From: Pseudomonas sp. DTU12.3
GTDB taxonomy: Bacteria > Pseudomonadota > Gammaproteobacteria > Pseudomonadales > Pseudomonadaceae
NCBI RefSeq assembly: GCF_004124275.1
Contig: NZ_CP027218.1
Location: 4,485,001-4,549,000, forward strand
Reading direction: 5' to 3'
Length of the DNA: 64,000 nucleotides
Every line of letters starts with the position of its first letter. Positions within the stretch are counted from its first letter, which is position 1. The notes below the pieces were generated by a model that ran no database searches, was not told the DNA's origin, and saw nothing but the letters and a program-made list of their open reading frames with translations. Positions 8,398-17,730 of this stretch are shown here, piece after piece. A program made the position numbers and the translations under genes.

Positions 8398-8961
8398 ATG
8401 TCGCGTCCCCTGAAAGTCGTCGCCCTGTCCGGCGGCACCTGGCGTCCATCGCGCACCTTGGTGCTGACTCAAGCCTTGCTGGCTGAGCTGGCCGCGCATC
8501 TGCCGATCGAGAGCCACTTGATCGAACTCGGCGACATTGCCCGGCCGCTCGGCGGCGCGCTTTCGCGCCAGGAACTCAGCGCGGAAGTCGAAGCCGAGTT
8601 GCAAGCCATCGAACAGGCCGACCTGCTGATCGTCGCCGCGCCGGTGTATCGCGGCTCCTACCCGGGGTTGCTCAAGCATCTGTTCGACCTGATCGATCTC
8701 AACGCACTGATCGATACGCCGGTATTGCTCGCCGCCACCGGTGGCAGCGAACGCCATGCGCTGGTGCTCGATCATCAATTGCGGCCGCTGTTCAGCTTCT
8801 TCCAGGCCGTTACGTTGCCGATCGGCGTGTACGCCACCGAGGCGGATTTTGCCGACTACCAGATCACCAGCGAAACCCTGAAAGCACGCATCCGTCTGGC
8901 GGCCGAACGCGCTGCGCCGCTGTTCGCCACACAAATCAAACCGTTGCTGAAAATCGCCTGA
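8398..8961 (+). CDS. msuE: NADH-dependent FMN reductase MsuE
   Basis: A 187-residue flavodoxin-fold reductase supplying FMNH2 to the downstream monooxygenases. The phosphate loop is ALSGGTWRPSRTLVL near the N terminus, and APVYRGSYPGLLKHLFDL (about 80-100) and AATGGSERHAL (about 113-123) are typical of the SsuE/MsuE family. ATG 8398 follows AAAAGGA at good spacing; an in-frame ATG 16 codons upstream was rejected. It is 10 bases from msuD. The order msuE-msuD-msuC-sfnR is the one known from P. aeruginosa for methanesulfonate use under sulfate limitation. Confidence 0.9.
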   Translation: MSRPLKVVALSGGTWRPSRTLVLTQALLAELAAHLPIESHLIELGDIARPLGGALSRQELSAEVEAELQAIEQADLLIVAAPVYRGSYPGLLKHLFDLIDLNALIDTPVLLAATGGSERHALVLDHQLRPLFSFFQAVTLPIGVYATEADFADYQITSETLKARIRLAAERAAPLFATQIKPLLKIA

Positions 8962-8971
8962 GGAGCTGTTC

Positions 8972-10117
8972 ATGGATGTTTTCTGGTTTCTCCCGACCCA
9001 CGGCGACGGGCATTATCTGGGCACCACCCAAGGCGCGCGCCCGGTCACGCTCAACTATCTGAAACAAGTCGCGCAGGCGGCCGACAGCCTCGGTTATCAC
9101 GGCGTGCTGATTCCCACCGGGAGATCTTGCGAGGACTCGTGGGTGATCGCGTCGGCACTGGTGCCGTTGACCGAACGCCTGCGCTATCTGGTGGCGATCC
9201 GTCCGGGGATCATTTCACCGACCGTTTCGGCGCGCATGGCGGCGACCCTCGACCGCTTGTCCAATGGCCGCTTGCTGATCAACGTGGTGACCGGCGGCGA
9301 CCCGGATGAAAACCGTGGCGACGGCAGCTTCCTCAGCCATAGCGAACGCTACGAAGTCACCGATGAATTCCTGAAAATCTGGCGCCGGGTGCTGCAAGGC
9401 GAGGCCGTGGATTTCGACGGCAAACACCTGAAGGTGCAGAACGCCAAAGCGCTTTACCCACCCGTGCAGAAACCTTATCCACCGTTGTACTTCGGCGGTT
9501 CCTCCGACGCTGCGCATGATCTCGCTGCCGAACAGGTTGACGTCTACCTGACCTGGGGCGAAGCACCGGCCGCCGTCGCCGAAAAACTCGCCGATGTACG
9601 TGAACGTGCGGCTCGCCATGGGCGCAAAGTGAAGTTCGGTATCCGTCTGCATGTGATCGTCCGCGAAACCGCCGAAGAGGCGTGGAAAGCTGCAGACAAG
9701 CTGATCGAACACATCAGCGACGAGACCATCGAGGCGGCGCAGAAATCCTTTTCACGCTTCGACTCTGAAGGGCAGCGGCGCATGGCCGCGCTGCACGATG
9801 GTCGGCGCGACAACCTGGAAATCGCCCCCAACCTGTGGGCCGGCGTCGGCCTGGTGCGCGGCGGTGCCGGCACGGCATTGGTCGGCGATCCGCAGCAAGT
9901 GGCGGCGCGGATCAAGGAGTACACCGATCTGGGGATCGAGAGTTTCATCCTCTCCGGCTACCCGCATCTGGAAGAGGCTTATCGCTTTGCCGAGCTGGTG
10001 TTCCCGCTGCTGCCCGAGCCTTACGCGAGTCTGGCCGGGCGCGGCGTGACCAACCTCACCGGACCGTTTGGCGAAATGATCGCCAACGACGTCCTGCCGA
10101 CAAAAGCCACGGCATAA
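8972..10117 (+). CDS. msuD: FMNH2-dependent methanesulfonate monooxygenase MsuD
   Basis: A 381-residue bacterial-luciferase-fold monooxygenase that cleaves the C-S bond of short alkanesulfonates, releasing sulfite and aldehyde. WFLPTHGDGHYLGTT at the start, YHGVLIPTGRSCEDSWV and LINVVTGGDPDENRGDG are the conserved SsuD/MsuD segments, and the Arg-rich C-terminal loop expected of SsuD (LPLLP...NLTGPFGEMIAND) is present. Needs reduced flavin from MsuE. Shine-Dalgarno GAGGAG precedes the ATG. MsuD is chosen over SsuD from operon context (no ssuABC transporter genes). Confidence 0.88.
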   Translation: MDVFWFLPTHGDGHYLGTTQGARPVTLNYLKQVAQAADSLGYHGVLIPTGRSCEDSWVIASALVPLTERLRYLVAIRPGIISPTVSARMAATLDRLSNGRLLINVVTGGDPDENRGDGSFLSHSERYEVTDEFLKIWRRVLQGEAVDFDGKHLKVQNAKALYPPVQKPYPPLYFGGSSDAAHDLAAEQVDVYLTWGEAPAAVAEKLADVRERAARHGRKVKFGIRLHVIVRETAEEAWKAADKLIEHISDETIEAAQKSFSRFDSEGQRRMAALHDGRRDNLEIAPNLWAGVGLVRGGAGTALVGDPQQVAARIKEYTDLGIESFILSGYPHLEEAYRFAELVFPLLPEPYASLAGRGVTNLTGPFGEMIANDVLPTKATA

Positions 10118-10134
10118 CCAAATCCCCTGTAGGA

Positions 10135-10215
10135 GCTGCCGCAGGCTGCGATCTTTTGATCTGGTGTTTAAAAATCAACGTCAACAGATCGCAGCCTGCG
10201 GCAGCTCCTACACGG
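10135..10215. repeat. Paired REP element (family A)
   Basis: Head-to-head copies of a REP built on GTAGGAGCTGCCGCAGGCTGCGATC and its reverse complement, separated by about 30 bases, in the gap between msuD and msuC. It can fold into one long hairpin and could lower expression of the distal operon genes or stabilise the msuED transcript. Confidence 0.88.
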
Positions 10216-10240
10216 GCAGTTTGAATTCAGGAGTGTTGGT

Positions 10241-11428
10241 GTGACTGCCAAACCGCAAAGTAGCCTTTTATCGCCGTTGCAGACTGCCCGCCAGCTGGCT
10301 GCCGAATTTGCTTTGACCGCCGTCGAGCGCGACGAACGTGGCGGCACGCCCAAGGCCGAACGCGATGCCCTGCGCGACAGCGGCCTGCTCGCCCTGAGCA
10401 TTCCCGGCCGTTACGGCGGCCTCGGCGCGAGCTGGAGCGAAACCCTGCAAGTGGTGCGCGAGTTCGCCAAGGTAGACAGTTCGATCGCCCACGTTTTCGG
10501 TTTTCATCACCTGATGCTGGCCACCGTGCGCCTGTTCTCTCGCCCGGAACAATGGCAGCCGTGGTTCGAACAGACCGCCCGGCAGAACTGGTTCTGGGGC
10601 AACGCGCTGAACCCGCTCGACACCCGCACCGTGGTCAAGAACCTCGGTGGCTGGCGCGAGTTTTCCGGCAAGAAAAGCTTCTGCTCCGGCGCCAGCGACT
10701 CGCAAATGCTGATCGCCTCGGCGGTGGACGAAAGCGCCGGCGGCAAGCTGTTGATCGCGGCGATTCCCAGCGGCCGCAGCGGCATCACCCTGCACAACGA
10801 CTGGAACAACATCGGCCAGCGCCAGACCGACAGCGGTAGCGCGACGTTCGAACGAGTCCGCGTCGAAGAATCGGAACTGCTGCTCGATCCCGGCCCGCTC
10901 AGCACGCCGTTCGCCTGCCTGCGGCCGCTGATCGCGCAACTGACCTTCACGCATATGTTTCTCGGGATTGCCGAAGGCGCATTCGCCGAGGCGCGGCAAT
11001 ACACCCTCAACGAAACCCGGCCGTGGCACAAATCCTCGGCGCGCGATGTCCGTGAAGATCCGTACGTGCTCGCGCATTACGGCGAGTTCTGGGTGGCCCT
11101 CGAAGGTATTCGTCTGCTGGTCGAACGGGCGGCGGCATTGCTCGATGCTGCCTGGGCCAAAGGCCCGACTCTCAGCGCCGAAGAACGCGGTCATGTCGCC
11201 ACAGCGATTGCCACGGCGAAAGTCGCCGCCAGCCGTCAGGGCCTGGATATCTGCAGTCGTCTGTTCGAAGTCACCGGTGCGCGCTCGACCCACGCCTCGC
11301 TGCGCCTTGATCGGCATTGGCGCAACCTGCGCACGCAAACCCTGCACGACCCGCTGGATTACAAACTTCATGAGCTGGGCGACTGGGCGCTGAATCAGGC
11401 GCTGCCGGTGCCGACGTTCTATTCCTGA
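10241..11428 (+). CDS. msuC: Methanesulfinate monooxygenase MsuC (acyl-CoA dehydrogenase fold)
   Basis: A 395-residue flavin enzyme of the acyl-CoA dehydrogenase-like monooxygenase group (with DszC/SfnC). Segments LALSIPGRYGGLGASWSETLQVVREFAKVDSSIAHVFGFHHL, WGNALNPLD and the C-terminal GARSTHASLRLDRHWRNLRTQTLHDPLDYKLHELGDW are those of this oxygenase group; the LDRHWRN and HDP segments distinguish it from fatty-acid dehydrogenases. It oxidises methanesulfinate to methanesulfonate with FMNH2 from MsuE. GTG start preceded by CAGGAG. A REP pair separates it from msuD. Confidence 0.85.
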   Translation: MTAKPQSSLLSPLQTARQLAAEFALTAVERDERGGTPKAERDALRDSGLLALSIPGRYGGLGASWSETLQVVREFAKVDSSIAHVFGFHHLMLATVRLFSRPEQWQPWFEQTARQNWFWGNALNPLDTRTVVKNLGGWREFSGKKSFCSGASDSQMLIASAVDESAGGKLLIAAIPSGRSGITLHNDWNNIGQRQTDSGSATFERVRVEESELLLDPGPLSTPFACLRPLIAQLTFTHMFLGIAEGAFAEARQYTLNETRPWHKSSARDVREDPYVLAHYGEFWVALEGIRLLVERAAALLDAAWAKGPTLSAEERGHVATAIATAKVAASRQGLDICSRLFEVTGARSTHASLRLDRHWRNLRTQTLHDPLDYKLHELGDWALNQALPVPTFYS

Positions 11429-11464
11429 TCTGCCTATATTTGAACTGAAGAAAAGGACGCGCCC

Positions 11465-12564
<1,100 letters not shown>

Positions 12565-12568
<4 letters not shown>

Positions 12569-12918
12569 CCCACCAGATTGCAGTGCAAGGCATCGTCGTG
12601 ACTGCGGGCGATGCTGCTCAGCACCTGGAAGGAATTGAAAGTGACGGTTTTCGCCTGATGCGTGCGGATCAGTTGCCAGAAATCCTGTTCGCCACGCTCA
12701 AAACCGCAAAACGCCGCCTCCCCCGCCTCGCGGGTCTGCCATTGCAGAAAACTCAACACCCGGCGTCCATCGTCGCTGACCTGCACGCTGGCGCTGAGGA
12801 AACCGTCATAGCGCTGGGCCAGGCGTTCGGTCTGTACCGAAAGCGCAGTGACCAAGGACGTTTGCTGACGCGGCTCGATTTCGAATTCGATCAATTGGGT
12901 AAAGCTGCGGTTGTTCAT
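12565..12918 (-). CDS. Antibiotic biosynthesis monooxygenase (ABM) domain protein, SoxR target
   Basis: A 117-residue ferredoxin-like-fold protein beginning MNNRSFTQLIEFEIEP, with VLSFLQWQTREAGEAAF in the middle, typical of the ABM (quinol monooxygenase-like) family. It diverges from soxR, and its promoter contains a sox box, so it is expected to be induced by redox-cycling compounds such as phenazines or viologens. In P. aeruginosa the gene next to soxR (PA2274) has the same family and arrangement. A longer reading frame extends upstream through soxR and was rejected because GTGGGGG precedes this ATG and the ABM domain begins here. Catalysis is unproven. Confidence 0.83.
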
Positions 12919-12967
12919 GAAATGCCCCCACTCATCGTAAGACGAGTCTTGCGACTCGAAGGCCTGC

Positions 12968-12998
12968 AGGGTAAAACCTCTAGTTAAGTCAAGGTCAA
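12968..12998 (-). promoter_or_regulatory. Sox box inside the monooxygenase promoter
   Basis: CCTCTAGTTAAGTCAAGG (12977-12994) matches 14 of 18 bases of the pseudomonad SoxR site CCTCAAGTTAACTTGAGG. On the minus strand it fills the spacer between a TTGACC -35 box (12993-12998) and a TACCCT -10-like box (12968-12973). That spacer is 19 bases, the over-long spacing characteristic of promoters activated by MerR-family regulators. Confidence 0.8.
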
Positions 12999-13011
12999 GA
13001 GTCTTTTTCCA

Positions 13012-13464
13012 ATGATCACCCGGGAAAACCTGCACAAGCAGCTTACGGTCGGTGAAGTCGCGGCGCGCAGTGGTGTCGCGGTGACAGCGCTGCATTTCTA
13101 CGAAGCCAAAGGCTTGCTCAAGAGCCAGCGCAATGCCGGCAACCAACGGCGTTATCCGCGCGAAGTGCTGCGCCGGGTGGCGTTGATCAAGGTCGCGCAG
13201 CGATTGGGGATTCCACTGGCGGAGATTGGCGAGGCGCTGAAAATCCTCCCGGATGATCGCGCGCCGACGGCAGCGGACTGGAAGGTTTTGTCCGAGCAAT
13301 GGCGACGCGAGCTGGATGAACGGATCGAGCAACTGACGCTGTTGCGCGACCGGCTCAATGGCTGTATCGGCTGTGGCTGTCTGTCGATGGAAGCCTGCCC
13401 GCTACGCAACCAGGGCGACGTACTCGGCGAACAGGGCCCGGGCGCGCACTTCCCCAAAGACTAA
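13012..13464 (+). CDS. soxR: Redox-sensitive activator SoxR ([2Fe-2S], MerR family)
   Basis: A 150-residue MerR-type regulator. The winged helix-turn-helix is at residues 10-50 (LTVGEVAARSGVAVTALHFYEAKGL), a dimerisation helix follows, and the iron-sulfur ligands are in GCIGCGCLSMEACPL near residue 120, the C-x2-C-x-C-x5-C pattern unique to SoxR. Redox-cycling drugs oxidise the cluster and activate target promoters. In pseudomonads SoxR controls efflux and monooxygenase genes and not soxS. No soxS is adjacent. It shares its upstream region with the divergent monooxygenase gene. Confidence 0.95.
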   Translation: MITRENLHKQLTVGEVAARSGVAVTALHFYEAKGLLKSQRNAGNQRRYPREVLRRVALIKVAQRLGIPLAEIGEALKILPDDRAPTAADWKVLSEQWRRELDERIEQLTLLRDRLNGCIGCGCLSMEACPLRNQGDVLGEQGPGAHFPKD

Positions 13465-13470
13465 TGGAAA

Positions 13471-13609
13471 CCCCTGTGGCGAGGGGATTTATCCCCGTTG
13501 GGCTGCGAAGCAGACCCTAAGCCAGTCAATGAGGTTTGTCTGAAGGAATGAGGATTGAGGTTTTGGGGCTGCTCCGCAGCCCAACGGGGATAAATCCCCT
13601 CGCCACAGG
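13471..13609. repeat. Long inverted REP pair (family C)
   Basis: About 35 bases starting CCTGTGGCGAGGGGATTTATCC, ending with GGGCTGCG, recur as a near-perfect inverted copy ending at 13609, about 70 bases apart. This family differs in sequence from the other two REP types in the window. It fills most of the 245-base gap between soxR and the next gene. Confidence 0.87.
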
Positions 13610-13709
13610 TCAGTGTGTACCCCTGCTGCTCGTCGGGTGAAAATCTGGACTGCGTGGACAGTTCTATAGTGATTCTTCATCTCGCAAAACAACAATCAGG
13701 GAGAACGTC

Positions 13710-14168
13710 ATGAGCGTCAAACCCATTCCCGAGGGGTATCACAGCATTACCCCGTATCTCGGCATCCACAAGGCCGCCGAGGCCATCGACTTCTACAAAA
13801 AAGCCTTCGGCGCCACCGAAGTCATGCGCCTGGCCATGCCCGACGGCGGTATCGGCCACGCCGAACTGCGCATCGGCGACAGCGCCATCATGCTCGGCTC
13901 GCCGTGCGATCAGGGGCCATTGAGCAACCCGGACAATGCAGTGTCGGTCGGTTTGCATCTGTACGTGACCGATGTCGACAAATCCTTCCAGCGGGCACTG
14001 GATGCCGGCGCGACCACGGTGTCCGAGGTCAAGGATCAGTTTTACGGTGATCGCAGCGGGACGTTGAAGGATCCCTATGGACACCTGTGGTTTCTGGCCT
14101 CGCGCAAGGAGGATCTGACCGAAGAGCAGATCAGGCAGAGGGCGATGGAGATGTTTCAGCAGGGTTGA
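13710..14168 (+). CDS. VOC family protein (PhnB/glyoxalase-like)
   Basis: A 152-residue vicinal-oxygen-chelate-fold protein. YHSITPYLGIHKAAEAIDFYKKAFGATEVMRL opens the domain, GGIGHAELRIGDSAIMLG carries the first conserved His/Glu region, and DRSGTLKDPYGHLWFLASRKEDLT is the typical PhnB-like ending. This group (COG2764) is widespread and mostly uncharacterised; it is neither a true glyoxalase I nor a resistance protein by sequence alone. Shine-Dalgarno CAGGGAG. Flanked on both sides by REP pairs, so probably monocistronic. Confidence 0.83.
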   Translation: MSVKPIPEGYHSITPYLGIHKAAEAIDFYKKAFGATEVMRLAMPDGGIGHAELRIGDSAIMLGSPCDQGPLSNPDNAVSVGLHLYVTDVDKSFQRALDAGATTVSEVKDQFYGDRSGTLKDPYGHLWFLASRKEDLTEEQIRQRAMEMFQQG

Positions 14169-14188
14169 GTATTTCGGTGTCTGGATTG

Positions 14189-14292
14189 GCCTCTTCGCGA
14201 GCAGGCTCGCTCCCACAGGGTTTTGTGGTTTGACACAGGTAATGGTCACACCGGAAATTCATGTGGGAGCGAGCCTGCTCGCGAAGGGGCCG
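14189..14292. repeat. Paired REP element (family B)
   Basis: CTTCGCGAGCAGGCTCGCTCCCACA and its reverse complement lie about 55 bases apart, head to head, between the VOC gene and the hydrolase gene. Confidence 0.88.
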
Positions 14293-14408
14293 GGACTGAC
14301 AACACACATCACACTTCATGAACCGGCCCATCACGCTTTGCGCCTTGCCCCGAACGCCAGACAATTTCAGGATGCATGCAACAAGAACCCTGAGAAAGGA
14401 TCAGTCTG

Positions 14409-15284
14409 ATGTTTGCCGGATTCCTCAAAGACCAGCGTCACGTCAACGGCGTTGACATTGCCTACCGCCTCGGCGGCAGCGGGCCGGGCCTGCTGTTGCT
14501 GCATGGCCACCCGCAGACCCACGTGATCTGGCACAAGATTGCCGAACAACTGGCCGAGCATTTCACCGTGGTCGCCGCCGACCTGCGCGGCTACGGTGAC
14601 AGCGGCCGCCCGGCTGCCGATGACCAGCACCGCAACTACTCGAAACGCGAAATGGCCCGCGATGGCGCCGAACTGATGCAGGCGCTGGGTTTCGAGCAAT
14701 TCTCGATCCTCGCCCACGATCGCGGCGCACGGGTCGCACATCGCCTGGCGCTCGATCACCCCGCCGCCGTGCAGCGCATGATGCTGCTCGACATCGCCCC
14801 GACCCTGTCGATGTACGCGCAAACCAACGAAGCCTTCGCCCGCGCCTACTGGCACTGGTTTTTCCTGATTCGTCCGGCGCCGCTGCCGGAAACCCTGATC
14901 GAGGCCAATCCAGAAGCCTATCTGCGCAGCGTAATGGGCAGCCGCAGCGCCGGCCTCAAACCCTTCACCGACGAAGCCTTCGGCGAGTACCTGCGCTGCC
15001 TGCAACAGCCGGGCAGCGCATGTGGCATCTGCGAAGACTATCGGGCCAGCGCCGGCATCGATCTGGAGCATGATCGCGCCGACATCGCCGCCCAACATCA
15101 TTTGAATCTGCCGCTGCGCGTGCTGTGGGGCGCCGAAGGTACGGTCGGGCGCTGTTTCGATCCACTGAGGGAATGGCAGCAAGTGGCGACGAACGTCTCC
15201 GGCCAGGCCCTGCCCGCCGGCCATTACCTTGCCGAAGAAGTCCCCGAACTGTTGCTCGCCGAAGCGCTGGCGTTCCTGCGCTGA
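14409..15284 (+). CDS. Alpha/beta hydrolase, haloacetate (fluoroacetate) dehalogenase-like
   Basis: A 291-residue alpha/beta hydrolase. HGHPQTHVIWHKIA holds the oxyanion segment, DLRGYGDSGRP the conserved loop, and the nucleophile elbow reads AHDRGAR. The nucleophile is therefore Asp and the flanking pair of arginines matches the halocarboxylate-binding Arg pair of fluoroacetate dehalogenases. YWHWFFLIRPAPLPE carries the His-Trp pair that contacts the halogen in those enzymes, and the catalytic His is in PAGHYLAEE. Expected to hydrolyse haloacetate to glycolate, or a related 2-halo acid. It is followed by a dicarboxylate-type transporter and a LysR gene. Cytoplasmic. Confidence 0.82.
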   Translation: MFAGFLKDQRHVNGVDIAYRLGGSGPGLLLLHGHPQTHVIWHKIAEQLAEHFTVVAADLRGYGDSGRPAADDQHRNYSKREMARDGAELMQALGFEQFSILAHDRGARVAHRLALDHPAAVQRMMLLDIAPTLSMYAQTNEAFARAYWHWFFLIRPAPLPETLIEANPEAYLRSVMGSRSAGLKPFTDEAFGEYLRCLQQPGSACGICEDYRASAGIDLEHDRADIAAQHHLNLPLRVLWGAEGTVGRCFDPLREWQQVATNVSGQALPAGHYLAEEVPELLLAEALAFLR

Positions 15285-15380
15285 CCGCCGTTTCGCACTG
15301 ACCTGAACCGTTTCCTGCCACGGGCCGTGACTGGCCCGTGCGGGATCGTCATGCCCGAAAACCGTCTCGAGATAATAACA

Positions 15381-16682
15381 ATGACTATTCGAAAACTGCT
15401 GGGAACCCTCTATGTGCAGGTGCTCATCGCCATCGCCCTCGGCGTGCTGATCGGCCATTACTGGCCGCAGGTCGGCGTCGATCTCAAGCCGTTGGGCGAC
15501 GGTTTTATCAAGCTGATCAAGATGATCATCGGCCCGATCATCTTCTGCACGGTGGTCAGCGGGATCACCAGCATGCACGACGTCAAGCAGGTCGGCCGGG
15601 TCGGCGGCAAAGCGCTGCTGTATTTCGAAGTGGTGTCGAGCATCGCGCTGGTCATCGGCATTCTCGCCGCGCACCTGCTGCACCCCGGCGCCGGTTTCAA
15701 CATTGATGTGAAGACCCTCGACTCCTCGGCAATCGCCGGATTTGTCGGTCAGGCCGAACATGGCGAAGGCGTCACCGGGTTTCTCCTGCATGTGATCCCG
15801 ACGACGTTTTTCGACGCGTTTTCCAAAGGTGAAATTCTCCCGGTGCTGTTCGTTTCGGTGCTGTTTGGCGTGGCACTGGTGATGGTCGGTGAAAAGGGCC
15901 GGCCACTGGTGGGCATCATCAATCAGGCCAGCGAAGTGTTTTTCCGCATCGTCGGCATGATCGCTCGGGTGGCGCCGATTGGCGCGTTCGGCGCGATTGC
16001 TTTCACCATCGGCAAATACGGGGTCGGCTCGCTGCTGCCGCTGTTGAAGTTGATCGGCACGTTTTACCTGACGGCATTTATCTTCGTCGCTTGCGTACTC
16101 GGCGGGATCGCGCGGTACGCCGGTTTCAGCATTTTCAAATTGCTCGGCTATATAAAAGCCGAACTGTTGATCGTGCTTGGCACCAGCTCTTCGGAATCAG
16201 CACTGCCGCAACTGATCCAGAAACTCGAAAGCCTCGGCGCCTCGAAAGGTGTGGTCGGCATCGTTGTGCCGACTGGCTACACCTTCAATCTCGACGGCAC
16301 CAACATCTATATGACCCTGGCGGTGCTGTTTCTCGCGCAGGCGACCAACATCGACCTGACGCTGGAACAGCAGCTGACGTTGCTCGCGGTGGCGATGCTC
16401 ACCTCAAAAGGTGCCGGCGCCGTGGTCGGTGCCGGGTTTGTCGCGCTGGCCGCGAGCCTCGCCGTAGTGCCGACCGTGCCGGTAGCGGCGATGGTGCTGA
16501 TCCTCGGCGTCGACCGTTTCATGGCGGAATGCCGTTCGCTGACCAACATCATCGGCAATGCTGTCGCCGCCTTGGTGATAGCCGCATGGGAGGGCGAACT
16601 GGATCGCGACAAACTCGCCCCGATCGCCCTCAAGACCGGTCGTCACGCCCGCGCCGCTGCAGCCAGACTCAGCGCCGAGTAA
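15381..16682 (+). CDS. dctA: DctA-type dicarboxylate:cation symporter
   Basis: A 433-residue inner-membrane transporter of the DAACS (GltP/DctA) family. The N-terminal KLLGTLYVQVLIAIALGVLIGHYWP, the serine-rich re-entrant loop LGTSSSESALPQ, and TGYTFNLDGTNIYMTLAVLF plus DRFMAECRSLTNIIGNAVA are family motifs for substrate and cation binding. Normally takes up succinate, malate and fumarate. ATG 15381 starts the usual DctA N terminus; two upstream in-frame starts would add an unlikely tail. It lies 96 bases after the dehalogenase-like gene, so it may import that enzyme's substrate. It may be a paralogue of the housekeeping DctA. Confidence 0.87.
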   Translation: MTIRKLLGTLYVQVLIAIALGVLIGHYWPQVGVDLKPLGDGFIKLIKMIIGPIIFCTVVSGITSMHDVKQVGRVGGKALLYFEVVSSIALVIGILAAHLLHPGAGFNIDVKTLDSSAIAGFVGQAEHGEGVTGFLLHVIPTTFFDAFSKGEILPVLFVSVLFGVALVMVGEKGRPLVGIINQASEVFFRIVGMIARVAPIGAFGAIAFTIGKYGVGSLLPLLKLIGTFYLTAFIFVACVLGGIARYAGFSIFKLLGYIKAELLIVLGTSSSESALPQLIQKLESLGASKGVVGIVVPTGYTFNLDGTNIYMTLAVLFLAQATNIDLTLEQQLTLLAVAMLTSKGAGAVVGAGFVALAASLAVVPTVPVAAMVLILGVDRFMAECRSLTNIIGNAVAALVIAAWEGELDRDKLAPIALKTGRHARAAAARLSAE

Positions 16683-16739
16683 TCGCCCCCGACGGCAATG
16701 CTATGCTGGCGGCTTCTGCCGCCAGTGTTCGTTTTAGAC

Positions 16740-17654
16740 ATGTCCCAGAAGAAAGACACCGTGCCCCTGCCCGAAGACCTGCGTGTGCTGCTCACCGTGA
16801 TCCGCAAGAACGGCTTTGCTGCCGCAGCGGATGAACTGGGCCTGTCCCCGGCCTACGTCAGCAAACGCATCCAGATTCTCGAAAGCACCCTCGGCACGCG
16901 CCTGCTGCACCGTACCAGTCGCCGCGTCTCGCTGACCGAGGATGGCGAACGCGTGCAGCGTTGGGCGTTGCGCATTCTCGATGACTTCCAGCAACTGCAC
17001 GACGAACTCTGCGACGCCCACGATAGCCCGCGTGGGCGTTTGCACATCTGCAGCAGTTTCGGTTTCGGCCGCAATCACGTGGCGCCAGCGGTGTCGCTGT
17101 TGGCCGAACGTTATCCCGAGCTGGAAATCCGCCTCGACCTGTTTGACCGTGTGGTCGACATCATCAATGAAGGTTTCGATCTGGAGATCCGCGTCGGCGA
17201 TGATATTCCCGGCCAGCACATCGGCCGGCGCCTGGTGAGCAACCGGCGAGTGTTGTGCGCCGCGCCAGGCTATCTGCAACGCCGTGGCATGCCGCGAACC
17301 CTGGAAGAACTGCAACAGCACGATTGCCTGGTGATCAAGGAGCGCGACAACGCCTTCGGCATCTGGAGTCTGGATCGCGATGGCGCACAGGAAAGCGTGC
17401 GGGTCAGTGGGCCGTTGTCGTCGAACAATGGCGAGATCGTCCTGCAATGGGCGCTGGATGGGCGGGGAATGTTGCTGCGTTCATTGTGGGACGTGAAGCC
17501 GTTGCTGGAGCAAGGACGGCTGGTGCAGGTGCTGGAGGATTACAGCCAGAGCGCGAATGTCTGGGCGGTGTACCCGACACGGCTGGCGCATTCGGGGAAG
17601 TTGCGAGCGTGTGTGGAGTTTTTGCAGGAACACTTCAAAAGCCTGTCCGTTTAG
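16740..17654 (+). CDS. LysR family transcriptional regulator
   Basis: A 304-residue regulator with an N-terminal winged helix-turn-helix (LLTVIRKNGFAAAADELGLSPAYVSKRIQILESTLGTRLLHRTSRRVSLT) and a periplasmic-binding-protein-like effector domain. It starts 57 bases after dctA in the same direction, which is unusual for a LysR gene (normally divergent), and suggests control of the dehalogenase-dctA unit from within the same transcript or by a promoter in the short gap. The sequence resembles DmlR-like dicarboxylate regulators (SSFGFGRNHVAPAVSLLAERYPELEIRLDLFDRVVDI), a plausible link to the transporter. Effector unknown. Confidence 0.86.
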   Translation: MSQKKDTVPLPEDLRVLLTVIRKNGFAAAADELGLSPAYVSKRIQILESTLGTRLLHRTSRRVSLTEDGERVQRWALRILDDFQQLHDELCDAHDSPRGRLHICSSFGFGRNHVAPAVSLLAERYPELEIRLDLFDRVVDIINEGFDLEIRVGDDIPGQHIGRRLVSNRRVLCAAPGYLQRRGMPRTLEELQQHDCLVIKERDNAFGIWSLDRDGAQESVRVSGPLSSNNGEIVLQWALDGRGMLLRSLWDVKPLLEQGRLVQVLEDYSQSANVWAVYPTRLAHSGKLRACVEFLQEHFKSLSV

Positions 17655-17655
17655 A

Positions 17656-17729
17656 AGATCAAAAGATCGCAGCCTGCGGCAGCTCCTACCTGTATCCCTG
17701 TAGGAGCTGCCGCAGGCTGCGATCTTTTC
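17656..17729. repeat. Paired REP element (family A) between convergent genes
   Basis: Two inverted copies of GTAGGAGCTGCCGCAGGCTGCGATC separated by only six to ten bases, filling the whole 76-base gap between the LysR stop and the leuD stop. It may act as the shared transcript end. Confidence 0.88.
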
Positions 17730-17730
17730 G

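Noticed and set aside
10241..11428. msuC as a fatty-acid acyl-CoA dehydrogenase
   Set aside because: Operon position and the DszC-like C-terminal segments point to a flavin monooxygenase.
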